Position numbers and translations under genes: made by a program. A DNA stretch of 64,000 nucleotides from Variovorax sp. 54 (GTDB lineage Bacteria; Pseudomonadota; Gammaproteobacteria; Burkholderiales; Burkholderiaceae_C). Shown in pieces: positions 16,575 to 26,209 of this stretch. The notes under the pieces are model-generated. The model made no database searches. It saw only the letters and a program-made list of their open reading frames with translations, and had not been told where the DNA came from. Numbering within the stretch: position 1 is the first letter of the stretch; the number at the start of each line of letters is the position of its first letter. The stretch is taken from NCBI RefSeq assembly GCF_002754375.1, contig NZ_PEFF01000001.1, positions 310,001 through 374,000 of the forward strand, read 5' to 3'.

Positions 16575-19500
16575 TTGCTGCTGTATCTGTTATTGCCGTG
16601 GCGGCGCCTGCAGGCGCGGCGGCTTCGCTCTGCCCCCTTGCCTTGCTGCCCATCGGCCGCGCCGCAGCGCCCGCCGAAGCAGCCCCGAGCGTGGTCTCGT
16701 CGAACTTGAACCGCAGCCGGATGTACGCGCCCTTGCTCGTGTAGTCGTTGGCGGCCAGGTCGCGGTCTTTGAGGCCCACGAAGTTGTAGCCCGCCGACAC
16801 CCACAGGTCTTTCATGACCTGGTAGCCGAGTTCGACACCGAGGGTCTTCTGCAGGCCGCCGCCCTTGCCGCGCAGCAGGCCGGCCTGCACACCCAGGTCC
16901 CAGTCGTCGTTGAGGTCTTGCGTGTAGCGCGCCTGCAGCAGGTGCGCCCAGTAGGTGCTCTTGAGCAGTCCGTCGTCGGCGCGCGACCACTTGGCGGCGT
17001 AGCGCCCGTTGATCACGGTGCCGGGGCGCGGGTTGTAGTTCAGGTGGGCCGAGACGATGTCGGCGCTGGTGGCACCGGGCAGGCTGGCGTTGCCGTGGCC
17101 CGTGCCGAAGACGCTCGCGCCGTCGAGTGCGCCGGTGGCGCTGCCCGTGCCCGTGACACGCTCGGAGCGGCGCTCGTAGCGCATGAGTGCGTTCCAGCTG
17201 TCGGTGTCCACGGGGCGGTAGGCCAGGCCGATCTGGTGGCGCGCCAGATGGTGCGCGTTGCCGGCATTGGCGCCCTGCCCTTCGCTGGCGCTCATCACGC
17301 TGCGCGCCAGCAGGCTCCATGACGGATCGATCTTGAAGCCGTAGCCTGCGCTGAACAGGCGCGTGTTGGCGTCGTCGCCGTGGCGGCCTTCGAGAATGCC
17401 GCTGGCCTTGATGCGCCCGCTGGTGTATTCCACACCGCCCGTGAGCGCGGTGGAGTCGCCGCCCAGGCCGCTCGCGTAGCCGGTGCCGTTGTTGCCGCTG
17501 TTGCGCAAGCCGCCGATCTGGCGCGTGTGTTCGATGCCGCCAGTCAGGCGCCACTCGTCGGTGAGCTTGAAGGTGTTGCGCAGGCCCGTGGCCGCTTGCG
17601 CGGCGCGACCCTCGAGGCTGTCGGCCAGGCGGTACTCGCTGTACACGCGCCCGCCCTCCATGTAGGCGCTCTCGATGCCGACGATGCCGACGTTGTTCGA
17701 CTGCCCCGCGTTCAGCTCGTACGGCCCGTAGAGGCTGGAGACCAGCTCGTAGCGGCCGTACAGGCGGGTCTTGTCGGTGACGGCGTAGTTGCCGCCCACG
17801 GCCAGCACGTGGCGATCGGACTTGCGGGTGTCCTGCTCGCCTTCGACGAACACCTGCGCCTGCGGCACGCCCGGCACCTGCGCCGACAGGCGCGCACGCA
17901 CGGTGGTCAGTTCGTCGTCGTTCGCGTTGGCCTGGGTGCCGGCATTGGCCGCCGCGCCGAGCGCGGTGACGTTGTTGGCGGCCACGCCGCTGCCGAGGTT
18001 GCCGCTGTAGGTGGAGATCTGGCCGTAGTCGAAGCCCGAACCGCTGCCCAGGCCGGTGCCGTTGTGCCCGTAGCGCAGACCGACCTCGCCCACGAGCTGT
18101 TCGCTGAATTTTTTCTGCACGCTGGCGGTGATGCCGCGGCGGCTGCCCTCGCGCAGCGCGTCCTGGCCGTAGAGCAGCTCGCTGCGCAAGGCGGTGGTGG
18201 TGTCGAGCCGGTATTCGGCGCGCGCCGAGGCTTCGGTGCGCCCCGCCGAGAAGCTCGCACCGGGGTTGTCGAAACCGGTGCTGGTCTTGCTCGCGAGCGC
18301 GGCCACGGCAAGGTCTTCGCCCTGGTGGCGCAGCTCGACACGGGCGCCGCTGCCCTTGCCGTTGCGGTCGGAGTCGGTCTGCACCCATTCGCCCGCAACG
18401 GTGGTGTTGTCGCCGAGGCGGGCCAGGGCGGTGAGCGCGCCGAGCTTGCGGCGGTTCTCGGGGTTTTCGTCGATGGCGGCGACCACGCCGACCTGCAGGT
18501 TCTTGGCCACCTTGAGCTGCACGTCGGTGCCAGCCACGGTGAACTTCGGCCCGCCCGCATCGACCTCGTAGGTCACGCGGATGGACTGCGGGTTGAGGTT
18601 CGGGTCGACCGACGCGATGGCGCGCGTGAAGAGCAGGCGGCGCGTGAGCGGCTCGACGGTGTAGTCGACGAAGCGCGTGACGGCCGTGCGCTGCAGCACG
18701 AGGTCGGGCTGGTTGCGGTCGCGCACGACGATCTCGACCTGCTCGCTGTTGTCGACGAACTCGCCGCCCTTGGCGCTCAGGTAGTACGGACCCGAGGTGC
18801 CGACGGCGCGGAACTCTTCGATCTGCTGGGTCTGCGCGGTGCGTGAGGCATACGTGGTGGCGCGCACCTCGCCGTCGTCGTACACATGCTTGAGGCCGGT
18901 GGCCTGCTCGGTCTTCTTGCCGACGCGCCGCGCCTCGACGGCCTGGCCGTTGACGCTCAGTCGCAATGCCATGCCGGCTTCGCCCTTGACGCGCACGTTG
19001 AGCGAGGTCGAGGGCACGGTGTCGCCGTCCTTGAGGTCGATGAAGCCGAGGGCGTTGCTTTCGATGCGAGGCAGCAAGGCTTCGAGATCGATGGGGCTGG
19101 GGACCGCCTGCGGCAGCAGTGGCGCCGCCGCTGTCGGCTGCGCAATGCCGCGCGACACACGCATGCCGGAGAAGAGGCTGCCCACGGGGGCAGCGCTGTC
19201 CGTCGCACCGCCACCGGTCGTCGCGCTGAGCGTGCTGCCCTGCCCCGACGCACCGCCGACAAAGCTGCTGAGCGAGGCCGATGCAGCAGGCATGGCGATC
19301 AGCGGCGCCGAGCTGGTCTGGATGGTGCCGGTGCTTCCGCCCCCGCGCACTTCACCGCTGGCGGGCAGCGAGCGCCGGTCGCCCACGGGCACGACCTTGC
19401 CTTCGGGGTCCAGGCGCATGCGCACCTGGGCTTCGGCTTCGGTGTCGGGCACGGCAGCGATGGCCTCGCGCCGCGCGATGACGTCGTTCATCACGCTGGG

Positions 19501-22500
19501 CGTGTCGCAGTTGGCAATGGCGAAGTTGGCCTTGTGGAACTCGCCCTTCTTGAGATCGACGAACCGGCTGTCGGGGCGCCCGGCATTGCGGTTGTCGAGC
19601 GCTTCGAGCTTCGCGCCCGCAGGCAAGGTGATCGGATCGACGCGCAGCACGTGCGTGACGGGCTTGAGGCCGTACAGGCTCCACTTGCCTTCGACGTCGG
19701 TGATGACGTGCGTGCCGTCTTCCATGTACAGGCGCACGCCGGGCACGCCGACTTCGTCCGAGCCTTCCTGGCGGCCATCGCGTCGGCAGTCCATGTAGAC
19801 CTTGCCGAAGAGAAAAGCGTCGTCGGAGAACACGCCGCCGGTGACGCGCACGGTCCACTGGGCGAGGTTCGACTGCATGGGCCCTGAACTGGCCCTTGCG
19901 CGGTTGATGGCGTCGCCGTTGGTGGGCGCGCCGACACCGACGCGCACGCGGTAGCGCACGGAGGCCGACTGGTCGATGCCGAGCGCGAGGCCCGGTTGCT
20001 TGAACGTGAGCCCGGGGCCGGCGCCGCCCACGGGATCAGCCGTGGCTGCACCGTTGAGCCGCGCGCTGCCTGCCACGTAGGCAAAGCCCGGCGGCAGTTG
20101 GTCGGCGAGGCTCAGGCCGGTGACGGGAAAGCCGGTCTTGTTGGTGACGACGAGTGCGTAGTCCAGGAAGTCGCCGAACTCGACCTGTCGCTTGCTGCCT
20201 TCCTTGCGCAACACGAGGCCGAGCACGTTGCCCGGGTCCAGCGGGATGTGGTTGTTCACCACGTCGCAGGCCGCACCCGAGGCGTCGAAGCCGGCCTTGA
20301 GCGAGAAGTGGTGGGTGGTGGGCTCCGCGCCCTGCGGCGACGCAGCGTTCGGGACCACGGCACCGCAGCGGCCGTAGGCGCCGGGCGTGGCCGGAATGAG
20401 CTGTGAAGGCGAGGCATACGCACTGCCCGCAGGCGACGCCACGCTCAACGCGTAGGTGCAGATGCCGGTGACCGGCGGCGACAGGAAGTAGAACTGGTAG
20501 CCGCCGTCGGCACCGGTGGTCATCGAGAGGCTGCCGTTGGCGTTCGCGCGGTAAAGGCCGCTGTCGCCGCCGAACAGTTCGGCCAGCGTCATGGGCTTGG
20601 CCGCTGCGTCGACGCACGACTGGCGCGCGATGGTGACAACGGCGCCGGCCACGGGCTGGCGGCTGACGGCGTTGTAGACCGTGCCCTGCGGGTCGGCCAG
20701 CATCGACGACACGCTGCTGGCACTCGCAGCAACGAGCATGGCTGGCGTGGGGTTGGCTGTGTTCTGCTCGAACGCAGCGGCCCAGGCCTTGTTGGTGAAC
20801 GGCACGCGGACGCCGCTGCTGGAGGGCTTGCGGGTGACGCGCACGGTGAACTCGAGCTCTTCGCTCTGGCCGGGCGCCAGGGCACGGCTGCCGTCGGTGA
20901 TGCCGAGCACGGCCTGCAGGGGCAGCTTGAACGGGTCGACGCTGGCGGCGGCCTCGCGGTCGCAGGCCGCGCGGCCGGTGAAGCCGGGGGTCACCTGAAG
21001 GATTCCGTGGCGCGCCTTGGGCGGACCGCGGAGCTCCCAGGCGGCGACGAGGCCGTCGGGCCGGTCCATGTCGAAGGTGCAATTCAGGTTGTCGATCACC
21101 CGCACGTTCGGCGCCGGCGCGGCGCCGGTGTTGCTGACCTTGAAGCGGTAGTCGAGTTCGTAGACGCCCTCTCCCACGCGGCGCGGCAGCGAGACGCTCT
21201 TGGCGAGCGAGAGCACGGGCAGCAGCGTGGACACCGGTGTGGGCGAGGTGTCGTTGGTGGGGTTGCCGTCGCCGTCGGCATCGGGGTTGCTGCCGTTGAC
21301 GGAATCGTCGAAGACGGCGGGCGGGCCGCCAGCAGCAAGTGCGGCCTGTGCACGCACGGTGTTGAGCAGCGTGCCTGTCCGGCCTGCGAGGTTGAAGCGC
21401 ACGTCGAAACGCACGGTGAACTGGCCGCCCGCGGGCAGCATCGCGCCGGGCGCAAGCAGGTTCTGGGCAGAAGCCGTGCCGTCGAACGCGCCGCTGACCG
21501 CAGCCACGGTGCCGGAAGCGCCGCCGCCCTGGCTGCCGACGATGGTCAAGGTTCCGGGCACGACCATGTACTGGTGAGGGCCCGGAGCCGCAGCGGTGGT
21601 GCGGGTGCCGAATTGCGCGGCACCGGGGCCTTCCAGGACGTCGACGGCCTGCACACCGTAGAGCGAGGCCGTGCCGTAGTTGCGCACGTTGACATCGAAG
21701 GTGACGGTGGCCGTGCCGTCGGGCTGGCCGTCGGCGCCACGGTTCATCCGCGGGGTGGAAGCAGCCTTGGCGACGCCGATGCGGCTCTGGCCTTGCGTTG
21801 GGCTCGCGGCGATGACGACCGTGTTGGACGGCGACGCGGCGGCAGCCACGCCGTCGTTGTACTGGCTGTGCGCGGTGTTGCGAATATCGCCCGTGAGATC
21901 GGCCTTCGCCTGCACCGCGAACTGCATGGCGATGGAGGCATTGCGCGAGAGCGCGGTGGGCACGCCGATGGCGACCTCGACAGCGGCGCCGTCTTCGGCG
22001 GTGCGATAGCTGAAGTCGGGGTCACCGGGCATGCGAAACAGGCGCACCGCTCCGGCGGCCGTGCCTTGCAGGCTGCCTGCGATGTAGCGGGTGCCGGCGG
22101 GCACCACGTCGCGCAACAACAGCAGGTTGCGGGGGCTGCCATTGACCAGCACCGGCGTGCCGGTGGGTGCGGCCGTGCCGCCGGGCTGCGCATCGCGCGC
22201 GCCGGTGTTGGTGCCCGAGATGCTGAAGTCGATGCGCGTGCTGCCAGGAACGACGACACCTGCATAGCTGGCGGACTTGACCAGGGCGAGCACGGCAACG
22301 CAGCCGACCTCGACGATGTCGCGGTTGCTCGCGCTGGCGCCCTGCAGCGCCGTGGTTGCCGTGAGCAGCAGGCAGGCGCTGCCGCTGGCTGCAGCGGGAA
22401 CGGTGCCCTGCACCAGCAGTTCGGCCGTCTGGCCGGGCTGCAGCGCGAGCGTGCCGGCGGCACCGGGAATCAGCACCAGATCGTCTGCATCGACGACGCC

Positions 22501-22938
22501 GTTGTGGTTGCTGTCGCGGGCGACGCGCAGCGCAGAAAGGTCGAGCCCATCGGCCAAACAACCCGCGCCGTTGTTGACGAAGCTGAGAACGTAGTTCGAC
22601 GCCACGTTGCCTGTGTTGGTGAGCAGGTGGCTCAGCGTGGCGACGGTCCCCGGCGGTCGGTTCACGCGCTGGTCCTGCGTGAGCGACAGCGCTTCCACGG
22701 GCAGCACGCTCGCAATCACGACATTGGAACTTGCGGTTTCGCTGTGCCCCTGGCCGGCAGGGACGTAGGTGCCCGTCGCGATGCTGCGGATCACGATGCC
22801 GCCGGGCGCCGGCGCGGCTTGCGCGAACGCCGCGGCCAGGACAAGACCGAAGGCCGCAAACGCGATGCGCGCGGCGGCCATGCCGCCGCACCATCGACGC
22901 GCCAGAACGCGCGGGTAGAAACAAAGAAGAAATTGCAC
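16555..22938 (-). CDS. Giant DUF11-repeat protein with C-terminal outer-membrane beta-barrel
   Basis: A 2127-residue exported protein. The signal peptide ends near AFAQA (residue 41). Residues about 50-1030 are DUF11-like and other Ig-like repeats (HLLTNTGNVASNYVLSF, YRFKVSNTGAAPAPNVRVID, LDYALVVTNKTGFPVTGL). About 1035-1120 is an SdrD-B/carboxypeptidase-regulatory-like domain (GKVYMDCRRDGRQEGSDEVG, VITDVEGKWSLYGLKP). About 1470-2085 is a long run of alternating amphipathic strands (ARAEYRLDTTTALRSELLYG, LYGRYELVSSLYGPYELNAG, LWVSAGYNFVGL), read as an outer-membrane barrel, with an Ala-rich tail ending DDEKN. The start is GTG at 22938 because GGAAGG lies 8 bases before it; a later ATG at 22881 is possible. 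It is the likely outer-membrane anchor or translocator of the cluster. Confidence 0.85.
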   Translation of the reverse strand: MQFLLCFYPRVLARRWCGGMAAARIAFAAFGLVLAAAFAQAAPAPGGIVIRSIATGTYVPAGQGHSETASSNVVIASVLPVEALSLTQDQRVNRPPGTVATLSHLLTNTGNVASNYVLSFVNNGAGCLADGLDLSALRVARDSNHNGVVDADDLVLIPGAAGTLALQPGQTAELLVQGTVPAAASGSACLLLTATTALQGASASNRDIVEVGCVAVLALVKSASYAGVVVPGSTRIDFSISGTNTGARDAQPGGTAAPTGTPVLVNGSPRNLLLLRDVVPAGTRYIAGSLQGTAAGAVRLFRMPGDPDFSYRTAEDGAAVEVAIGVPTALSRNASIAMQFAVQAKADLTGDIRNTAHSQYNDGVAAAASPSNTVVIAASPTQGQSRIGVAKAASTPRMNRGADGQPDGTATVTFDVNVRNYGTASLYGVQAVDVLEGPGAAQFGTRTTAAAPGPHQYMVVPGTLTIVGSQGGGASGTVAAVSGAFDGTASAQNLLAPGAMLPAGGQFTVRFDVRFNLAGRTGTLLNTVRAQAALAAGGPPAVFDDSVNGSNPDADGDGNPTNDTSPTPVSTLLPVLSLAKSVSLPRRVGEGVYELDYRFKVSNTGAAPAPNVRVIDNLNCTFDMDRPDGLVAAWELRGPPKARHGILQVTPGFTGRAACDREAAASVDPFKLPLQAVLGITDGSRALAPGQSEELEFTVRVTRKPSSSGVRVPFTNKAWAAAFEQNTANPTPAMLVAASASSVSSMLADPQGTVYNAVSRQPVAGAVVTIARQSCVDAAAKPMTLAELFGGDSGLYRANANGSLSMTTGADGGYQFYFLSPPVTGICTYALSVASPAGSAYASPSQLIPATPGAYGRCGAVVPNAASPQGAEPTTHHFSLKAGFDASGAACDVVNNHIPLDPGNVLGLVLRKEGSKRQVEFGDFLDYALVVTNKTGFPVTGLSLADQLPPGFAYVAGSARLNGAATADPVGGAGPGLTFKQPGLALGIDQSASVRYRVRVGVGAPTNGDAINRARASSGPMQSNLAQWTVRVTGGVFSDDAFLFGKVYMDCRRDGRQEGSDEVGVPGVRLYMEDGTHVITDVEGKWSLYGLKPVTHVLRVDPITLPAGAKLEALDNRNAGRPDSRFVDLKKGEFHKANFAIANCDTPSVMNDVIARREAIAAVPDTEAEAQVRMRLDPEGKVVPVGDRRSLPASGEVRGGGSTGTIQTSSAPLIAMPAASASLSSFVGGASGQGSTLSATTGGGATDSAAPVGSLFSGMRVSRGIAQPTAAAPLLPQAVPSPIDLEALLPRIESNALGFIDLKDGDTVPSTSLNVRVKGEAGMALRLSVNGQAVEARRVGKKTEQATGLKHVYDDGEVRATTYASRTAQTQQIEEFRAVGTSGPYYLSAKGGEFVDNSEQVEIVVRDRNQPDLVLQRTAVTRFVDYTVEPLTRRLLFTRAIASVDPNLNPQSIRVTYEVDAGGPKFTVAGTDVQLKVAKNLQVGVVAAIDENPENRRKLGALTALARLGDNTTVAGEWVQTDSDRNGKGSGARVELRHQGEDLAVAALASKTSTGFDNPGASFSAGRTEASARAEYRLDTTTALRSELLYGQDALREGSRRGITASVQKKFSEQLVGEVGLRYGHNGTGLGSGSGFDYGQISTYSGNLGSGVAANNVTALGAAANAGTQANANDDELTTVRARLSAQVPGVPQAQVFVEGEQDTRKSDRHVLAVGGNYAVTDKTRLYGRYELVSSLYGPYELNAGQSNNVGIVGIESAYMEGGRVYSEYRLADSLEGRAAQAATGLRNTFKLTDEWRLTGGIEHTRQIGGLRNSGNNGTGYASGLGGDSTALTGGVEYTSGRIKASGILEGRHGDDANTRLFSAGYGFKIDPSWSLLARSVMSASEGQGANAGNAHHLARHQIGLAYRPVDTDSWNALMRYERRSERVTGTGSATGALDGASVFGTGHGNASLPGATSADIVSAHLNYNPRPGTVINGRYAAKWSRADDGLLKSTYWAHLLQARYTQDLNDDWDLGVQAGLLRGKGGGLQKTLGVELGYQVMKDLWVSAGYNFVGLKDRDLAANDYTSKGAYIRLRFKFDETTLGAASAGAAARPMGSKARGQSEAAAPAGAATAITDTAANDDEKN

Positions 22939-23102
22939 GCAGTGAACCTTCCGTCAGCCTCCAGATGCAGGAGGCGCGTCGAAAACTTGAAAACTCTTTC
23001 CTCTGCCGCCTGTCAGATCGGCACGGCTCGCATGCGGTGATGTGCGTGCAAGTGGCAGGGGAAAGAGGCGAGGCGCCGGGAATGAACCGGGCCTCGCGGG
23101 AG

Positions 23103-23134
23103 GCCGCCGACGGCCCTTGCGGACCGTCGGCGGC
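23103..23134 (-). terminator. Strong stem-loop after the 966-residue DUF11 gene
   Basis: A perfect 11-bp stem (GCCGCCGACGG / CCGTCGGCGGC) with a 10-base loop starts 12 bases after the stop codon at 23147. No T run follows, so it may be a weak or Rho-assisted terminator, or an mRNA-stabilising structure that lowers expression of the giant gene downstream. Confidence 0.5.
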
Positions 23135-23146
23135 TCTGGCGCCGGA

Positions 23147-26047
23147 TCAGGGGTTGATCTGCACGGCGAAGGTCAGCGTGGCTTTGCCACCTGGGGCCAA
23201 GGTGTTGGCTGTGCTGCCGCAGCTCACGGCAGTGGCAGTCGACGCATAGGCCAGCGGCGTACCGCCTATGCCCGGTGCCTCGCACTGCAATGCAGGTTGT
23301 TTCACGCTCAGCGTGGTGTAGGGCGGCAGTGCGTCGTTGATGGCGATGTTGGTCACCGGCACGACGCCTTCGTTCGTGGCAACGACTTGATAGACGATGC
23401 ACTGGCCGGGCTTCAGCTGCAACGCGGTTCCCGCAAGAGCGGTATCCGCCACGCCGTCGCAGGTCGCATCGGCCGCCTGCGTCTTGACGACACGGATCTG
23501 ACCGGTGATCACGGCAGTGATGTCGGTCGCCGACGGCGTACCGCAGTTGGGCGCCGGGTCCGTGAAGGTGGCCGTCACCGTCGTGGTGTTGCTGACACCC
23601 GCACTCACGCCACCCGGCGCGAACACGCGCACCAGCAGCTTCTGCGCCGCGCCGACCGCCAGGCTCGTCAGCGGCCCGTTCACCGGCGTGTCGCCGGCAT
23701 CGATCTGGCCGTCACCGTTGACGTCGAGGTAGACCGTGGTGGTCCAGCCTTGCGTCGCATCTGCAGAAGGCACGGTGGCCGTCAGCGTGTAGGCGCCGCA
23801 GCTCTGGCTGCCGATGTTGGTCAGCGTGTGTGCGTACACCACGGTGCCGCCGGGCGCGATCTGGCCGCTGTTGTTCGGCGTGAGCGAAGCGCCCTTCTGC
23901 AGTGCCGTTGCGGTCACCGTCACGGCGTCGGTCTTGACGTCGGAAGCGATCGCGCCGGTCGAGGCTACGGCGGTGGATTGCACCTTGAAGTAGATCTTCT
24001 GTCCGGCCACGGCGGCTTGCGAGGAAGGCGGCGTGACACAGGCTTCGAGCGCTTGTTGCCCCCTGGTAGGCACCGAGATGCTCGAGATTGCCGACGATGC
24101 ACAGGTGCCGCCAAACGGGACGAACTTGACCGTCCAGCCTGCCGGCAGCGTGCCCGGGAAACCGGTCGTCTGGCTGGCGGAAAGGTTGTAGATCGCATCG
24201 ACGTCGTCGTAGTTCTTCACCCACAGCGTGAAGAGTGTGCCGGTGCCGGGACTCGTCTCATGGGTCTGGGTGGGCATCGGGCTGGGGCCCGCGCCAAGGT
24301 CACCGTTCGTTGTTGGATCGGGTGTGCCTATCTTGGTGTTGGTCAAGTCGACCAGGGTGTCGACCACCCGATCGAGCCGGTCTTCGGTCGCATCGATCTT
24401 CGTGTTGTCGCTCGTGGAGCGCGCCAGAACGGTGGCCGTGTAGGCCACGTTGGCAGGCACCGAGGGCGGCAGCTGCACCTGCGTCACGATGTTGATGCTG
24501 CCGCCAGCCGGAATCGGGCCGGTGTCGGGTATGCCGTCACCGTTCGTGTCCAGCAGCGGTGCACCGCTGCCGGCCGCGAAGAACTGGAAGCTCGTGCCAG
24601 ACGGGAAGGTGTGGGTCGAGATCGACAGGTTCACTGCATCGGTGGCGCCGCCCGTGTTGAACACGATTTGCGGGAACCGGACGCTGCCGCCTGCGACGCC
24701 CAGCAGCTTCGTGGTCAAGTCTTGACCCGCGGGGTTCGGTGTGCCGGGCGTAACGTCAGCGCCCGTTGCAGACGTGGACGGGTTGGAACCGACCACGATG
24801 CTGTAACGCGCCAGAACCGTGTAGGCCGCCGGATTGGTGGACGAGCCGAGCGTGCTGCCAATCGCTGCTGCAGTGACACTTTGCGGCGCGTTCGCGGCAT
24901 CGTATCGGGCCACGTTGGTGGTGGTCGACGTGCCGACTGCAGCGCTGCTGTTCACGAGCACCACGAAGCTCAGCGTCTGCGTCACGTTCGGGTTCAGCGA
25001 AGTCACCACGGCATTCACCGTGTCGCCACTCACCTGGAAGTCGATGCCTGACGGATCGCCGGCCGCACCGTCTCCCAGTGCCGTACCGGACGCGCCGCTC
25101 CACACCGCGGAACCCGCGACATAGGTCAGCCCCGGCTGCAGCGTGTCGGACAGCGCGAACTTGCCGGGTGCGCCACCCGTGTTGTTGAAGGTGAGGGTAT
25201 AGACCGTGTACTTGCAGGTGTCAGTCGATGCAAGGCCGTTGGTCCAACTCACGGGCGTACAGGCAGCGGAAGACCGGGGCCCGCTGGCCGAGGCGGCCGG
25301 CCAGACGCCGTTGCCCGGTGCTGCGACCGACGGAGCGCCAATGGACTTGGTGACGTTGAACACCGCATCGGTGGCCAGCTTGACCTCGTCCTTGTCGGCC
25401 GCCGAGATGTTCGGTGCGGCATACAGCGCCAGGGTGCCCGGGATGGCCGTGATCGTTGCCTTGTCGAAATCGCCCGTGCCCGTGGCCGAGCCCGGGATCG
25501 TGTAGGCCACGACGAAGCGGAACGCGCCGTTGTTGCCCGGCACGCTCTGCGCCGGGGTCACCGTGCAGACGTCTGCGGCAGTGGCCGTGCAAAGCGCCGT
25601 CGTGCTGTCGGGCAGCCCGTTGCCATCGGCATCGGCAAAGACTTCGACGCGCGAGAACTTGCCTGCATCGGCCTTGACCGTGAGGCTGAAGGTGTCGACG
25701 CCGTTGCCGGTGTTGGTCAGCACGTGAGGTGCATAGACCGTGGCGCCGGCAGCGCCGGACTTGGTGTTGACGACGGTCGTCGTGATGCGGTCGACGTTGT
25801 CGAGCGTGAACGAGCCGACCTGGAGAACCGTGGTCTGCACCAGGTTGGACGTGGCGACCTGGGTGGTTCCGGCAGCGTCTGAATAGCTGGCGGAAGCCTG
25901 GTTGCCGATGACGGTGTTGGCGGGCGGCGAAGCGGCCAGTGCAGCCGGGCTTCCGAAAAGGAAGCCCAGCGTCAATGCGGCTGCGCCTGCCCAGGGCGCG
26001 GACGGCTTGCAGCCGGTGACGCGTCGGGTTGGCTTGGTGGGAATCAC
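23147..26047 (-). CDS. Exported DUF11-repeat protein, 966 residues
   Basis: An exported protein built of repeated Ig-like DUF11 units. After a signal peptide ending in SPAALAA, it shows ASASYSDAAGTTQVATSNLV, then repeats with the family pattern (VLTNTGNGVDTFSLTV, YTLTFNNTGGAPGKFALSDT, VYAHTLTNIGSQSCGAYTLT, YQVVATNEGVVPVTNIAIND). Several units carry acidic Ca-binding-like loops (DADGNGLPDS, DTNGDGIPDTG, DVNGDGQIDAGD). No anchor is seen at the C-terminus (TFAVQINP). The start is GTG at 26047, set by a strong AGGAG 8 bases upstream; the ATG at 26083 lies before that site and is less likely. Partner and function are unknown. Confidence 0.85.
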   Translation of the reverse strand: MIPTKPTRRVTGCKPSAPWAGAAALTLGFLFGSPAALAASPPANTVIGNQASASYSDAAGTTQVATSNLVQTTVLQVGSFTLDNVDRITTTVVNTKSGAAGATVYAPHVLTNTGNGVDTFSLTVKADAGKFSRVEVFADADGNGLPDSTTALCTATAADVCTVTPAQSVPGNNGAFRFVVAYTIPGSATGTGDFDKATITAIPGTLALYAAPNISAADKDEVKLATDAVFNVTKSIGAPSVAAPGNGVWPAASASGPRSSAACTPVSWTNGLASTDTCKYTVYTLTFNNTGGAPGKFALSDTLQPGLTYVAGSAVWSGASGTALGDGAAGDPSGIDFQVSGDTVNAVVTSLNPNVTQTLSFVVLVNSSAAVGTSTTTNVARYDAANAPQSVTAAAIGSTLGSSTNPAAYTVLARYSIVVGSNPSTSATGADVTPGTPNPAGQDLTTKLLGVAGGSVRFPQIVFNTGGATDAVNLSISTHTFPSGTSFQFFAAGSGAPLLDTNGDGIPDTGPIPAGGSINIVTQVQLPPSVPANVAYTATVLARSTSDNTKIDATEDRLDRVVDTLVDLTNTKIGTPDPTTNGDLGAGPSPMPTQTHETSPGTGTLFTLWVKNYDDVDAIYNLSASQTTGFPGTLPAGWTVKFVPFGGTCASSAISSISVPTRGQQALEACVTPPSSQAAVAGQKIYFKVQSTAVASTGAIASDVKTDAVTVTATALQKGASLTPNNSGQIAPGGTVVYAHTLTNIGSQSCGAYTLTATVPSADATQGWTTTVYLDVNGDGQIDAGDTPVNGPLTSLAVGAAQKLLVRVFAPGGVSAGVSNTTTVTATFTDPAPNCGTPSATDITAVITGQIRVVKTQAADATCDGVADTALAGTALQLKPGQCIVYQVVATNEGVVPVTNIAINDALPPYTTLSVKQPALQCEAPGIGGTPLAYASTATAVSCGSTANTLAPGGKATLTFAVQINP

Positions 26048-26209
26048 GTAGTTTTCTCCTCTGTTGTCAATGAACGGGAACACGAAAGAACCTGGCCGGC
26101 ACGTTTCGCCGGGCGAACGCGTACCTGCCGACTGGCACTCGAAAATGGGAGGTCTGTGGAAAAGGCAGGCGCCCTCGCCTCGCGCAGCGCGCGAGGTGCG
26201 GCGCGGCCT

